Shown piece after piece: positions 33,469-42,205 of a stretch of 43,585 bases of DNA. Source of the DNA: Synechococcales cyanobacterium bin2.concoct.b11b12b14.033 (GTDB lineage: Bacteria > Cyanobacteriota > Vampirovibrionia > Caenarcaniphilales > Caenarcanaceae); contig JAAFJH010000010.1 in assembly GCA_013298875.1 (NCBI GenBank), positions 1-43,585 of the forward strand. The letters run 5' to 3'. The notes beneath the pieces were generated by a model, which saw only the letters and a list, made by a program, of their open reading frames with translations, ran no database searches and was not told where the DNA came from. Each line of letters begins with the position of its first letter. Within the stretch, counting starts at the first letter, position 1. The position numbers were made by a program, and so were the translations under genes.

Positions 33469-34441
33469 TTTCATATTCAAAGCTTTCAGAAGCTGGGCTA
33501 ATTAGTAAACGTTCACATAAATCTTCGACTAAATTAACTCTTAAATCACTTAATTTTAAAGTTAAACACTTTCCAAACTTAATATTTTCAACTTCATTAA
33601 AGCCTAATTGCTTGCTCGATGAAGTTAAAGTCCTTCCGCTTGGGTCAAGTAAGCCAGCCTGTGGATAAATAAATAAATTAATTTCAACTGGGGTTTTCAA
33701 ATTATCTTGCGGAGAAATTAAAACTTCACTCAGCTTATCCGAAATGAATTCATAATTTTCTAAAACTCCACCCAAACCTTGCCTATAACGATCTTTATCT
33801 AATTTTTTAAAATTATCGGGGTTTTGACTATCGGTATTTCTTAACCATAAACGCATATTGTCGGGGCTTAACTCGTCGGCTAAGTAAATTTCATGATTTG
33901 TGTCAAAGCCAAATTCTAACTTCATATCAATTAAATCGATGGCAGCTTGCGAAAAAACATGCAAAAGTAACCAATTAATAATTAAGGTTTGATTTTTAAT
34001 TTTTTTTAAATCCGAATTTGAAAGCACTTTTAATTCTAAGATTTCGCTTTCGCATAAAAGGGGATCATTTAAATTATCATTTTTAAGATGAAACTGAATA
34101 ATTGGTCGGCTAAATTTATGTCCTTCTTCAATTCCTAAACGTTCACACACACTTCCCGCCGCAAAATTACGAATAATAACTTCGATTGGTATCATTTGTA
34201 AGGCTTTAACTTCCGCTACCTGAGACGAAACTTGCTTTAGATAATGAGTTTTAATTTTTTTGGAGTTTAAAAAGTTAAATAATTTAGCCGAAATTGAAGA
34301 ATTAATTAAACCTTTTCCTTTAATATCTTCCTGCTTTTGACCATTGAAAGCTGTTATTGCATCTTTGAATTCCATCTGAGCTGTTTCAGATTCACCGTTC
34401 CAATAAAGCTTTTTGGCTTTACCTTCTTTATAAGTCATCAT
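33443..34441 (-). CDS. purC: SAICAR synthetase fused to FGAM synthase subunit PurS
   Basis: 332 residues, about 90 longer than usual PurC. Residues 1-240 are PurC: Y-K-E-G-K-A-K-K-L-Y, F-K-D-A-I-T-A-F-N, E-V-I-I-R-N-F-A-A-G-S, L-A-D-E-L-S-P-D-N-M-R-L-W and L-D-K-D-R-Y-R. After a short linker (about 241-250), residues 251-327 match PurS: V-E-I-N-L-F-I-Y-P, G-L-L-D-P-S-G-R-T-L, L-G-F-N-E-V-E-N-I-K-F-G-K and V-E-D-L-C-E-R-L-L. PurS is a small subunit that joins PurL and PurQ in FGAM synthase, three steps earlier than the PurC step. The fusion is in one uninterrupted frame. It overlaps the murF end by 26 bases. Confidence 0.92.
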   Translation of the reverse strand: MMTYKEGKAKKLYWNGESETAQMEFKDAITAFNGQKQEDIKGKGLINSSISAKLFNFLNSKKIKTHYLKQVSSQVAEVKALQMIPIEVIIRNFAAGSVCERLGIEEGHKFSRPIIQFHLKNDNLNDPLLCESEILELKVLSNSDLKKIKNQTLIINWLLLHVFSQAAIDLIDMKLEFGFDTNHEIYLADELSPDNMRLWLRNTDSQNPDNFKKLDKDRYRQGLGGVLENYEFISDKLSEVLISPQDNLKTPVEINLFIYPQAGLLDPSGRTLTSSSKQLGFNEVENIKFGKCLTLKLSDLRVNLVEDLCERLLISPASESFEYEIIPSLGAV

Positions 34442-34542
34442 GAAATGAGTTGAAGCTTTAATTATTTAAAAATGTATTTTAGCCTTTTAAAATTAACTTA
34501 GCAAATAAATAATTAACTAAATATAAATTTTACGGCTCTTTT

Positions 34543-34558
34543 CTTCCATTGGTGGAAG
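34543..34558. other. hairpin in the purC / decarboxylase divergent region
   Basis: CTTCCA-TTGG-TGGAAG, a perfect 6-bp stem with a 4-base loop, followed on the plus strand by TTGTTTTAG. It lies 125 bases before the decarboxylase ATG and 102 before the purC start, so it would be in a leader or end a short RNA. The rest of 34442-34682 has no ORF of note. Confidence 0.35.
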
Positions 34559-34682
34559 TTGTTTTAGAAGATTTATTGGTTGTGAATTTTAATAAAGATA
34601 GGTGTTTCTAAAAAATTATGAGTTGGTAAATTGGCTAAAAAAGTTAAAATAATGTGTAAATTAAAATTATAGAACCAGCTTA

Positions 34683-36080
34683 ATGAAATCAAGATCCTCT
34701 TATTCAGCTTTTACGCAAAATCTCGAAAAAACTAGCTCCCAAAAAACTGTCCGAACTCATACTCCTATTCATGGCGGACAAAATCATTTTCTACCTTTTT
34801 CGTATAATAAACTTTTCAGTAAAGACTTTAGTGAAACAACAGGCTTAGACGATTTGCATAACCCAAAAAGTATTATTTACCAAGCTCAAAACAAAGCCGC
34901 TGAATTATTTCAAGTCGAAGAAACTTTATTTTCAGTGAATGGAGCTTCTGCCTGTTTAATGGCTTGTTTTTTAGCTCTAGGACAATCTGGTAAAGTTTTA
35001 ATTCCTCGAAATGCACATAAAAGCATGATTTCAGGTTTAATTTTAAGCGGTTTAGATCCTATATTTGTAGAACCAGCTTGGGATAAGGATTGGGGCGTTT
35101 TTAGAGAAATAAAACCCGATTTAATTTTAAATTTAATTAAAAAACACAAAAACAATAATTTAAAAGCTTGCTTTCTGACAAGCCCAACCTATGAAGGAAT
35201 TGCCCTGAAAAACTTATCTCAAATAATTGAAATTTGCCATGAGCATGAATTACCAGTTATTGTAGATGAATCTCACGGTGGGCATTTGAGCCTTTTACAA
35301 CGGAAATTATCAGCTATTCATTGCGGAGCAGATTTAATTATTCATTCAGCCCATAAAACTTTGGGTTCTCTTACTCAAACAGGGCTTTTGCATTTTCAAT
35401 CAGAATTAATTAATTTGCCCAAATTAAAAACTAGTTTAAGTTTATTGCAAAGCACCAGTCCATCTTATTTATTACTCGCTAGTTTAATTGAAAGCCTGCA
35501 CAGTTTGTCTCAAAGCCTAAAACCTCTTGAAGAACAACAAAAAATGGCTTTACATTTAAAAGCTGAATTGAGCCAAATTCAAAATGTGAAATTATTACCC
35601 AATGATGATGCCGTGCGTTGTGCTTTCAAAATTGAAAATTGTAATGGTTATGAATTAAGCGAATGGCTTTACCGCAACTATAAACTCGAAAGCGAATTGG
35701 AAAACAATAATTGGCTAATGCTTTTAGTCAGTTTAGCCACCAAAAAGTCAGATATTCGATATATAAAAAAAGCAATTTTGAGTGCGGCCAAATTCTTCAG
35801 TACACAAAGAAATAATCAAATATTAACTGAAGAAAAACCGCCAAATTTTCATTGTATTGAAAACCCACGAAATGCTTTCTTTCGGTCGGATAAAGCCAAA
35901 ATAGTTTTTAAATGTCCACCTGGCATTCCAATTGATTTTCCCGGCTTAGAAAAACTATCAGCTGAAACAAAGCAACAAGCAGAATCCCTCAAGGAAGATC
36001 CATTTCTACAAGAAGAATTTGGCGACGATGAAGAAGAATTAGCTTTAATTAGTGCTTTTGATAGCTATAAAGAAGAATAA
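34683..36080 (+). CDS. Orn/Lys/Arg decarboxylase family PLP enzyme
   Basis: 465 residues, close to the compact Gram-positive/cyanobacterial type (no N-terminal wing domain). H-T-P-I-H-G-G-Q begins the N-terminus; L-F-S-V-N-G-A-S-A gives the PLP phosphate site, V-D-E-S-H-G-G (194-200) the pyridine Asp and stacking His, and S-A-H-K-T-L-G-S-L-T-Q carries the Schiff-base Lys225. It probably makes a polyamine (cadaverine, putrescine or agmatine); the substrate cannot be told apart by sequence alone here. It is divergent from purC and convergent with katE (17-base gap). Confidence 0.9.
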   Translation: MKSRSSYSAFTQNLEKTSSQKTVRTHTPIHGGQNHFLPFSYNKLFSKDFSETTGLDDLHNPKSIIYQAQNKAAELFQVEETLFSVNGASACLMACFLALGQSGKVLIPRNAHKSMISGLILSGLDPIFVEPAWDKDWGVFREIKPDLILNLIKKHKNNNLKACFLTSPTYEGIALKNLSQIIEICHEHELPVIVDESHGGHLSLLQRKLSAIHCGADLIIHSAHKTLGSLTQTGLLHFQSELINLPKLKTSLSLLQSTSPSYLLLASLIESLHSLSQSLKPLEEQQKMALHLKAELSQIQNVKLLPNDDAVRCAFKIENCNGYELSEWLYRNYKLESELENNNWLMLLVSLATKKSDIRYIKKAILSAAKFFSTQRNNQILTEEKPPNFHCIENPRNAFFRSDKAKIVFKCPPGIPIDFPGLEKLSAETKQQAESLKEDPFLQEEFGDDEEELALISAFDSYKEE

Positions 36081-36097
36081 TTGTATTTTTTATTCAG

Positions 36098-38269
36098 TTA
36101 AGCTGGAATTTTGCCATAATTCTCCCTCTCCCAAAACCGATGCTGAGACATAGCCATAATGAATTGCTTCGACAAAACCGTCAAATCACTTTCCATTACA
36201 ATGCCTTTATCTTTGGATAATTTATTGGCAAAATAAGTTAATTCTAAAATTTCCTTTGCATCTAAACTTGCTGCAATTGGTTTACAGTGCTTAAATGCCT
36301 CATTAAGAAAGTGAATTGCATCTCCATCATTTTTAAGAGTAGCTATGCTCGCTGCTCCCCCTGCTACATAAACTGCATCATATAATACTGAAGCGGTAGT
36401 GAGTAAGGTTTTATCTACCATGATTTTCGCCTCATTTTCAGCAATTATATAATTATCGGTTGGTGCAATTATATGAACCACTGCTCCTTCTGATAATAGA
36501 TCTTTTTTGACATTCATAATAGAATTTTCATTTGCTCCATCCGATGCAATAATCGCCACTTTCCGGGTAGCAATAGTCTTAAGCGAATTGACCATATTTT
36601 GAATTATGCTCAGAGATGGTGATTCAGTAATGGCTAATTCTTTAGGATAAACTGGTTGATAGGATTTGGGGTCTATATCAGCTGGAACTAATTGATTTAC
36701 TAATCCAATATTTTTTGGAATATCTAAACGTAATCCTTTTGCCACTTCCTGAGCTAATACTGGGTCTATTTCTTGTAGTATATATAACATTCTTTGTCGA
36801 ATGGCAATAGTTTCGACTTTACCCAATTCAAATTTCAAAGCATCGATAATATGCTTCTTCTCAGGCTCAGTTTGACTATTAAAAAATAAAGTAGCCTGGC
36901 TAAAATGATCGAAAAAACTTTTGCTACGGTTTCGAATTTTATGAGCATCAATTTTTTCAGCATATGAACTAAAACCGCCATCCATTTTGCCAGCCTGAAA
37001 GGGACATCCACTAGCTAAGGAATTTGGATTATAACTAACTTTTCCAGTATTAATAGTTTGACGATGCATTCCATCTCGCTGATTATTGTTTACCGGAGCT
37101 ATTGAACGATTAATTGGTATCTCATGGAAATTTGGTCCACCTAAACGTGATAGCTGAGTATCGGTATAAGAAAATAAACGGCCTTGCATGAGTGGATCAT
37201 TGGTAAAATCGATTCCTGGCACTATATGACCAACGTGAAAAGCTACTTGCTCAGTTTCGGCAAAAAAGCTATCTGGATTTCTATTCAAAGTCATTTTGCC
37301 AATTTTTACCACTGGTACTATTTCTTCGGGTATCAATTTAGTTGGATCCAATAAATCAAAATCAAATTTGTGTTCATCCGCTTCAGCCACAATTTGGACA
37401 CCCAGTTCCCATTCAGGAAAACTACCACTTTCAATTGCTTCCCACAAATCCCTGCGATGAAAATCTGGATCTTTACCTGAAATATTTTGAGCTTCATCCC
37501 AAGTAACTGAATGCATGCCCAATAAAGGTTTCCAATGGAATTTTACAAAACTGGAAATGCCGTCTTGATTTATAAATCTAAAGGTGTGAACGCCGAATCC
37601 TTCCATCATCCTATAGCTGCGAGGAATTGCTCGGTCACTCATCAACCACATTATCATATGAGCCGATTCAGGAGCTAAAGATATAAAATCCCAAAAAGTA
37701 TCATGAGCTGATGAAGCCTGCGGAATTTCATTATTAGGCTCGGGTTTAACAGCGTGGACAAAATCCGGAAACTTCATCGCATCTTGAATAAAAAAGACAG
37801 GCATATTATTACCCACTAAATCAAAATTTCCTTCTTCTGTATAAAATTTAACCGCAAAACCTCTGACATCACGTGCCATATCTGTGGAACCTCGAGAACC
37901 TCCAACAGTTGAAAAGCGAACAAAGACCGGTGTTTCACGATTTGTATCATTTAAAAAGCCGGCTTTCGTATATTTTGCCATCGGCTCGTAAACTTTAAAA
38001 ACACCATGAGCAGCTGAACCACGTGCGTGTACAATTCGTTCAGGAATTCTCTCATGGTCAAAATGAGTCATTTTTTCACGAAAATGGAAGTCTTCTAATA
38101 AGGTTGGACCTCTTTCCCCGGCCTTTAAAGAATTTTGGTCATCGCTTATACGAACGCCATGATTGGTAGTCAAGAACTCTTTACCTGTTTGGACAGCAGT
38201 ATTGTTTAACAAATCAGTGTTCTTGGCGTTTAAATTGTCTGAAACGCTTTTATCTGCTTTTTTTTTCAT
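36098..38269 (-). CDS. katE: large-subunit (HPII-type) catalase
   Basis: 723 residues. Heme catalase that disproportionates hydrogen peroxide. The catalytic His is His81 in R-I-V-H-A-R-G-S-A-A-H-G, the catalytic Asn is in D-L-V-G-N-N-M-P (154/155), and R-L-F-S-Y-T-D-T-Q carries the proximal Tyr ligand. The C-terminal ~150 residues (from about 570, V-A-I-I-A-S-D-G) form the DJ-1/PfpI-like domain of clade 2 large catalases, without a nucleophilic Cys at the elbow (A-A-S-L-D-A). A Lys-rich N-terminal extension is present. Monocistronic. The upstream region gives no clear promoter. Confidence 0.96.
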   Translation of the reverse strand: MKKKADKSVSDNLNAKNTDLLNNTAVQTGKEFLTTNHGVRISDDQNSLKAGERGPTLLEDFHFREKMTHFDHERIPERIVHARGSAAHGVFKVYEPMAKYTKAGFLNDTNRETPVFVRFSTVGGSRGSTDMARDVRGFAVKFYTEEGNFDLVGNNMPVFFIQDAMKFPDFVHAVKPEPNNEIPQASSAHDTFWDFISLAPESAHMIMWLMSDRAIPRSYRMMEGFGVHTFRFINQDGISSFVKFHWKPLLGMHSVTWDEAQNISGKDPDFHRRDLWEAIESGSFPEWELGVQIVAEADEHKFDFDLLDPTKLIPEEIVPVVKIGKMTLNRNPDSFFAETEQVAFHVGHIVPGIDFTNDPLMQGRLFSYTDTQLSRLGGPNFHEIPINRSIAPVNNNQRDGMHRQTINTGKVSYNPNSLASGCPFQAGKMDGGFSSYAEKIDAHKIRNRSKSFFDHFSQATLFFNSQTEPEKKHIIDALKFELGKVETIAIRQRMLYILQEIDPVLAQEVAKGLRLDIPKNIGLVNQLVPADIDPKSYQPVYPKELAITESPSLSIIQNMVNSLKTIATRKVAIIASDGANENSIMNVKKDLLSEGAVVHIIAPTDNYIIAENEAKIMVDKTLLTTASVLYDAVYVAGGAASIATLKNDGDAIHFLNEAFKHCKPIAASLDAKEILELTYFANKLSKDKGIVMESDLTVLSKQFIMAMSQHRFWERENYGKIPA

Positions 38270-38621
38270 AAGAAATAATTGAAATGTTTGGATTTAAATC
38301 GAATGTTTTACAAATACTGATTATTTGTGTGGCAAAATTTGAAATATTGTCAAAAAGACTTAAGCAACCATTAAACCTGCCTACTTAGTTAACTGATTAT
38401 GCAGTGTTTTTTGGCCTTTTTTCATCCTATCATACTTAAAAAATTTGTAAACAAAAAATAATTTAAGAAAAATTGGAGAATCAAAAATACACTAATCCAA
38501 AATATAGAAATCTCTCAAGATAATAAGCTGTAACTCAGAGATGGTGAAAAGATCTCTCATTTATTAATAAATTTGCTTTAATATTATTGGCTAAATAATC
38601 GTTTTTCATTCAAGCTTTTTT
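38270..38621. other. intergenic region with nested hairpins, no gene
   Basis: Between the katE start and the next plus-strand gene. It has no ORF of note. At 38510-38557, the words ATCTCT (38510-38515), AGAGAT (38537-38542) and ATCTCT (38552-38557) can pair in two mutually exclusive ways. The remainder is AT-rich and featureless to my reading. Confidence 0.5.
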
Positions 38622-39782
38622 GTGATTAAGAACAAAAAACATATAATTTTTATGGTTAGAATTATTGAAAGATTGATTCAAATAATTTATATTTCTTTTT
38701 TAGCAGGTTATCTGTACCTATGCTTTTTTTCTTACCCTGTAGCAGACGATTTTCTTTTTACTCAATCAAATAATTTCTGGATTGACCAAATTAATTTCTA
38801 TAACAGTTGGAGTGGGCGATATTCTTCAACTTTTCTTTTATTTCTTGGTTCTCTAGTTAAACTTGATATCCTTTTTCAGATTGTACCTATAATAAGTATA
38901 TTTGGTCTCTTTTGCATAATTCATTCGGTGCTTAGAGTTTTTAAAATTAAGGATTTATTTCTTAGTTTATTTCTTTTAGTGTCTGTTTTAAGCTGCTTTC
39001 GGGGATTAAATGAGGCAGTTTATTGGTACAGTGGTAATATAACCTATACTTTTTCATTGATAATACAAGGAATATTAATTCTATTTTGTCTAAAAAATAA
39101 GAATAGCTTATTTAATCACATCATAGCTTTCTTTCTTGCCCTTGCACTTGCTGGTATGAATGAAATTAATACTCTTTATAGCCTCATAATTTTATCGGCA
39201 ACCCTTTATTATTATCGGGATAAAAAGCTTTTATATTCCTCTATATTTGGATTATTGCTTGGGCTTTTAATTATTTTGATCTGTCCTGGTAATAAAATTA
39301 GAATGTCTTATTTTCCGGATCCAAACAGATGGAATATATTGTATAAACCCTTACTAGATTCATTTGGAATATTCATTCAAGTTCTTCTTAGTCCTATAGT
39401 ACCATTGTGCTTAATCATTTCCAATAAAATATCTACCAATTTCAAAATAGATAAAGGACTTCTGTCTATTCTATGGATTGCTATACCATTTAGTTTTATT
39501 CCCTCAATTCTTTCAATGGGAGTATCTCCTCCTTTGAGAGCAAGGTTTATGATTGGTATCTGGATGGCTTTTACTTTTTTATTGACTATTATTTATTTCA
39601 AAAAATTTATTTCCTTGAATATTACTAAACAATATTTCAATATATTATTATTTGGGTGTTTGCTGCTTTTTCTCTCCCAAAACAGTGCTTCTTTAATCTC
39701 AGATTTAATCCATCCTAAAATATGCATTCTCTCAAAATCCTTAACTCGAAATGATCATGTTAGTTTGTATAAAAATATATAA
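38622..39782 (+). CDS. polytopic membrane protein, DUF6056/GT-C-like
   Basis: 386 residues with about 10 hydrophobic spans. Y-P-V-A-D-D-F-L-F in the first loop, then Y-N-S-W-S-G-R-Y-S-S, and E-A-V-Y-W-Y-S-G-N-I-T-Y, match the pattern of DUF6056-type proteins, which look like GT-C glycosyltransferases with an acidic pair in the first external loop. Donor and acceptor are unknown. The start is GTG at 38622; an ATG at 38652 is also possible and would drop ten residues. It lies 21 bases before a second GT-C protein, so they may share an operon for surface glycans. Confidence 0.72.
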   Translation: MIKNKKHIIFMVRIIERLIQIIYISFLAGYLYLCFFSYPVADDFLFTQSNNFWIDQINFYNSWSGRYSSTFLLFLGSLVKLDILFQIVPIISIFGLFCIIHSVLRVFKIKDLFLSLFLLVSVLSCFRGLNEAVYWYSGNITYTFSLIIQGILILFCLKNKNSLFNHIIAFFLALALAGMNEINTLYSLIILSATLYYYRDKKLLYSSIFGLLLGLLIILICPGNKIRMSYFPDPNRWNILYKPLLDSFGIFIQVLLSPIVPLCLIISNKISTNFKIDKGLLSILWIAIPFSFIPSILSMGVSPPLRARFMIGIWMAFTFLLTIIYFKKFISLNITKQYFNILLFGCLLLFLSQNSASLISDLIHPKICILSKSLTRNDHVSLYKNI

Positions 39783-39803
39783 ACTCCTTCTCTCGTAAAA
39801 ATA

Positions 39804-41180
39804 ATGAATAACTTGAAACAATTTTATTATTTGAATAAGCCAACCATACTGTTTTGTTTATTGTTATTGATTAGTATTTTTAATTTATTTTATAAACTCA
39901 ATGATACTACAGTTGAAACTTGGGACGAAGCGATATACGGAGTTAATGCATATGAAATGCTAATTAGTAAAAATCCATTCATTGTAACTTTTGGGGGGGG
40001 TTTAGATCATTCAAACTTAAAGCCAGCCTTGGGAGTTTTCCTATCTGCTATAGGCTTTAAGTTTTTTGGGACAAACTTATTTGGTCTTCGTTTCTTTTCT
40101 GCTCTTGCTGGGCTAGTTTGCATATTATTTGTTTTTTTCTATGCTAAAAAATTATTTGGTTTAATTCCAGCATTTTTTAGTGGTACTGTTCTCGCAACAT
40201 CATATGGCTTTATATGTAAGCATGGAGCCAGAAACGGAGATTTTGATGCAACGCTTTCTTTATTTTTATTACTTACTATTATATTTATTCACTGGTCTTA
40301 TCGGTCGCCCAAATATTTCTACTTTTCAGCTATAACACTTATGTTGGGTTTCTTGGAGAAAAGTTTTGCTATTTTCCCCGTTCTAGCGTCATTATTTTTC
40401 TTCGCAATAAAAAATAAAGTATATAAATTTAAAGATTATTTTTCTTATATATTAGTTTTTTTAGTGCCTATTATTTTATGGTTTTTTGCTAGATATTCAC
40501 AAGGCGATATTGAAAGTCTAGAGCAAATGTTTTTTTATGACTTCTGGAGCAGGCTCTCAACACCAGTTGAAAATCACAAGGAAAACATCTTTTATTACTT
40601 TAATTATCTACTAAGATTCTTTTTCCCTTGGAGTGCTTTCTTAATTTCTTCTATAGTACTGATTCTTCTCTTAAAGAGAGCCGGTAAAATAAAAAATACG
40701 AGATCAATATTCAAACTCAGATTTATTATTATTTGGCTAATATCAACTTTATTTATATTTTCAGTAGCTGGAACAAAGCTCTATTGGTATATTATGCCAG
40801 TATATCCCGCTCTAAGCCTTCTAATTGGTTATATTATCAAAGAATTAATTTGTCATAAAAAAGTAATAATTGTTTTTTCATTAATAATTTGCTCGATAAT
40901 AGGAGAATTTAGAATAATTAATAATATTGCTAAGAGTAAAGTTGAATTAAATTCTAAAGAGGCAGCTTTATTAAGTATAAAAAAAAGAGAGCATTTAACT
41001 ACAATATGCTCAACAGAACCTCTGAGCAAGGGTGAGTTTTTTATAGCAGAAGTCATGAAAAACTTGACTCCCGTTTCAGATAAAACTATGTGTAATAAAT
41101 TAATAAAACAAAATGATTTAAATATTTTATGTCTTGCACCCAAGAATACTAAATGGGAAGTTACAAAATGTCATAACTAG
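39804..41180 (+). CDS. ArnT/PMT-like GT-C glycosyltransferase
   Basis: 458 residues with about 11 membrane spans. V-E-T-W-D-E-A-I-Y-G in the first external loop is the acidic motif of ArnT/PMT-type transferases; A-R-N-G-D-F-D-A-T-L and K-S-F-A-I further along are also typical, as is the Y-W-Y-I-M-P-V-Y-P motif near residue 335. These enzymes move a sugar from a polyprenyl-phosphate donor to lipid A or protein at the outer face of the inner membrane. Substrate is unknown. It is the second gene of the 38622 pair and converges with nusG. Confidence 0.82.
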   Translation: MNNLKQFYYLNKPTILFCLLLLISIFNLFYKLNDTTVETWDEAIYGVNAYEMLISKNPFIVTFGGGLDHSNLKPALGVFLSAIGFKFFGTNLFGLRFFSALAGLVCILFVFFYAKKLFGLIPAFFSGTVLATSYGFICKHGARNGDFDATLSLFLLLTIIFIHWSYRSPKYFYFSAITLMLGFLEKSFAIFPVLASLFFFAIKNKVYKFKDYFSYILVFLVPIILWFFARYSQGDIESLEQMFFYDFWSRLSTPVENHKENIFYYFNYLLRFFFPWSAFLISSIVLILLLKRAGKIKNTRSIFKLRFIIIWLISTLFIFSVAGTKLYWYIMPVYPALSLLIGYIIKELICHKKVIIVFSLIICSIIGEFRIINNIAKSKVELNSKEAALLSIKKREHLTTICSTEPLSKGEFFIAEVMKNLTPVSDKTMCNKLIKQNDLNILCLAPKNTKWEVTKCHN

Positions 41181-41232
41181 AACTAAAAAGAGATGACATT
41201 TTAGGTAGGAATTTATTTCGTCGAATTCACAA

Positions 41233-41883
41233 TTATTTAATTACTGGATGAACCTGGTCAAGCGTTAGTTCGACAGGCTGAAAACGTCCAAAGATGCTAA
41301 CCATAACAGTAACTTTGCCATGCTCTAGATCAATTAAACTTGCTTCTCCAGTAAAACCATCAAAAGCACCACCTTCAACTTGCACTTCATCTCCGACTTC
41401 AAAGTAAACCTTATATTGGCTATCAACTTCTCCATCTTTACGACGTGTGGCTCTTCCAAATAATCTGGCTACTTCTACGGTTGAAAGAGGTCTGTCAATT
41501 ATATCAAGAACACCGGGTGTATTTCTAACTGCCCGAAAAGTGGTTTCACTCATTAACATATTTACAAAAATATATCTTTGATAACGGGGAATACTTTGTT
41601 CTACCCTTTTGCCATTTTTTACTTTGGTAATCTGTTTTTTAGGTACATAAATTTCCATAATTTCATCCAAAACGCCCATATTTTCAGCTCTTTTCAAAAT
41701 TTGTTGATGAACTTTATCTTCATTACCCATTGTATAAACAACATACCAACCAGCTCCATCTTTACTTAAATTAGATTTAGCTCTGGTAGCTTGATTAGTT
41801 GAAGTTTTAGCAACCAGCTCAGGTGCTTCTAAAGTGGTGAATTCCGAACTTGTATTTATTTCGATTTCGCTTGAGTCGTTCAT
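41233..41883 (-). CDS. nusG: transcription termination/antitermination protein NusG
   Basis: 216 residues. The NGN domain begins at W-Y-V-V-Y-T-M-G-N-E (about 46-55) and includes P-R-Y-Q-R-Y-I-F-V-N-M, N-T-P-G-V-L; the KOW domain is at the end (F-E-V-G-D-E-V-Q-V-E-G-G-A-F-D-G-F-T-G). A ~40-residue N-terminal extension rich in Ser/Glu/Thr precedes the NGN domain. It binds RNA polymerase and couples it to Rho or the ribosome. secE is 4 bases upstream. The usual next gene, rplK, is absent here: the sequence downstream belongs to a convergent glycosyltransferase gene. Confidence 0.96.
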   Translation of the reverse strand: MNDSSEIEINTSSEFTTLEAPELVAKTSTNQATRAKSNLSKDGAGWYVVYTMGNEDKVHQQILKRAENMGVLDEIMEIYVPKKQITKVKNGKRVEQSIPRYQRYIFVNMLMSETTFRAVRNTPGVLDIIDRPLSTVEVARLFGRATRRKDGEVDSQYKVYFEVGDEVQVEGGAFDGFTGEASLIDLEHGKVTVMVSIFGRFQPVELTLDQVHPVIK

Positions 41884-41887
41884 TGGA

Positions 41888-42106
41888 TTATTTTTGAATT
41901 AAATGTTTTAGCTGATTAATAGTTTGCATTAAGCCAAGATCAATGCAATACAAAAGACCTGTTAAAATAGATGACAAAGCCAAAACCACAAAGCATTGAT
42001 ATACAACTTGCCTGAAAGGTGGCCAAGTAATAAACTTAGCTTCTCGTCTAACATCTTTGAAGTAATTTATAGTTTTTAAAAGAGGATTCTTCGAACTGTC
42101 TGACAT
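41888..42106 (-). CDS. secE: preprotein translocase subunit SecE
   Basis: 72 residues, the short single-span type. The amphipathic block F-K-D-V-R-R-E-A-K-F-I-T-W-P-P (17-31) is the SecE signature and precedes the one membrane span (about 36-60). SecE joins SecY and SecG in the protein-export channel. nusG follows after 4 bases. glmU lies 99 bases upstream on the same strand; no tRNA-Trp, often found before secE in other bacteria, is in the gap. Confidence 0.94.
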   Translation of the reverse strand: MSDSSKNPLLKTINYFKDVRREAKFITWPPFRQVVYQCFVVLALSSILTGLLYCIDLGLMQTINQLKHLIQK

Positions 42107-42205
42107 TCAAAATTTTGACCATGAATTAATAATAATAATATCAGATTCATTAAAGTTTAATTTCATATTGACAAATCAATTTTAGGTTTTTTATTCATTA
42201 TTTTT

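Noticed and set aside
36098-36560. DJ-1/PfpI domain as a separate gene
   Set aside because: It is in frame with the catalase domain, and large HPII catalases normally carry this C-terminal domain without a nucleophilic Cys.
42107-42205. tRNA-Trp between glmU and secE, as in many genomes
   Set aside because: No cloverleaf or T-loop consensus (GGTTCGAA-type) could be found; in general no tRNA was seen in any intergenic gap of the window.
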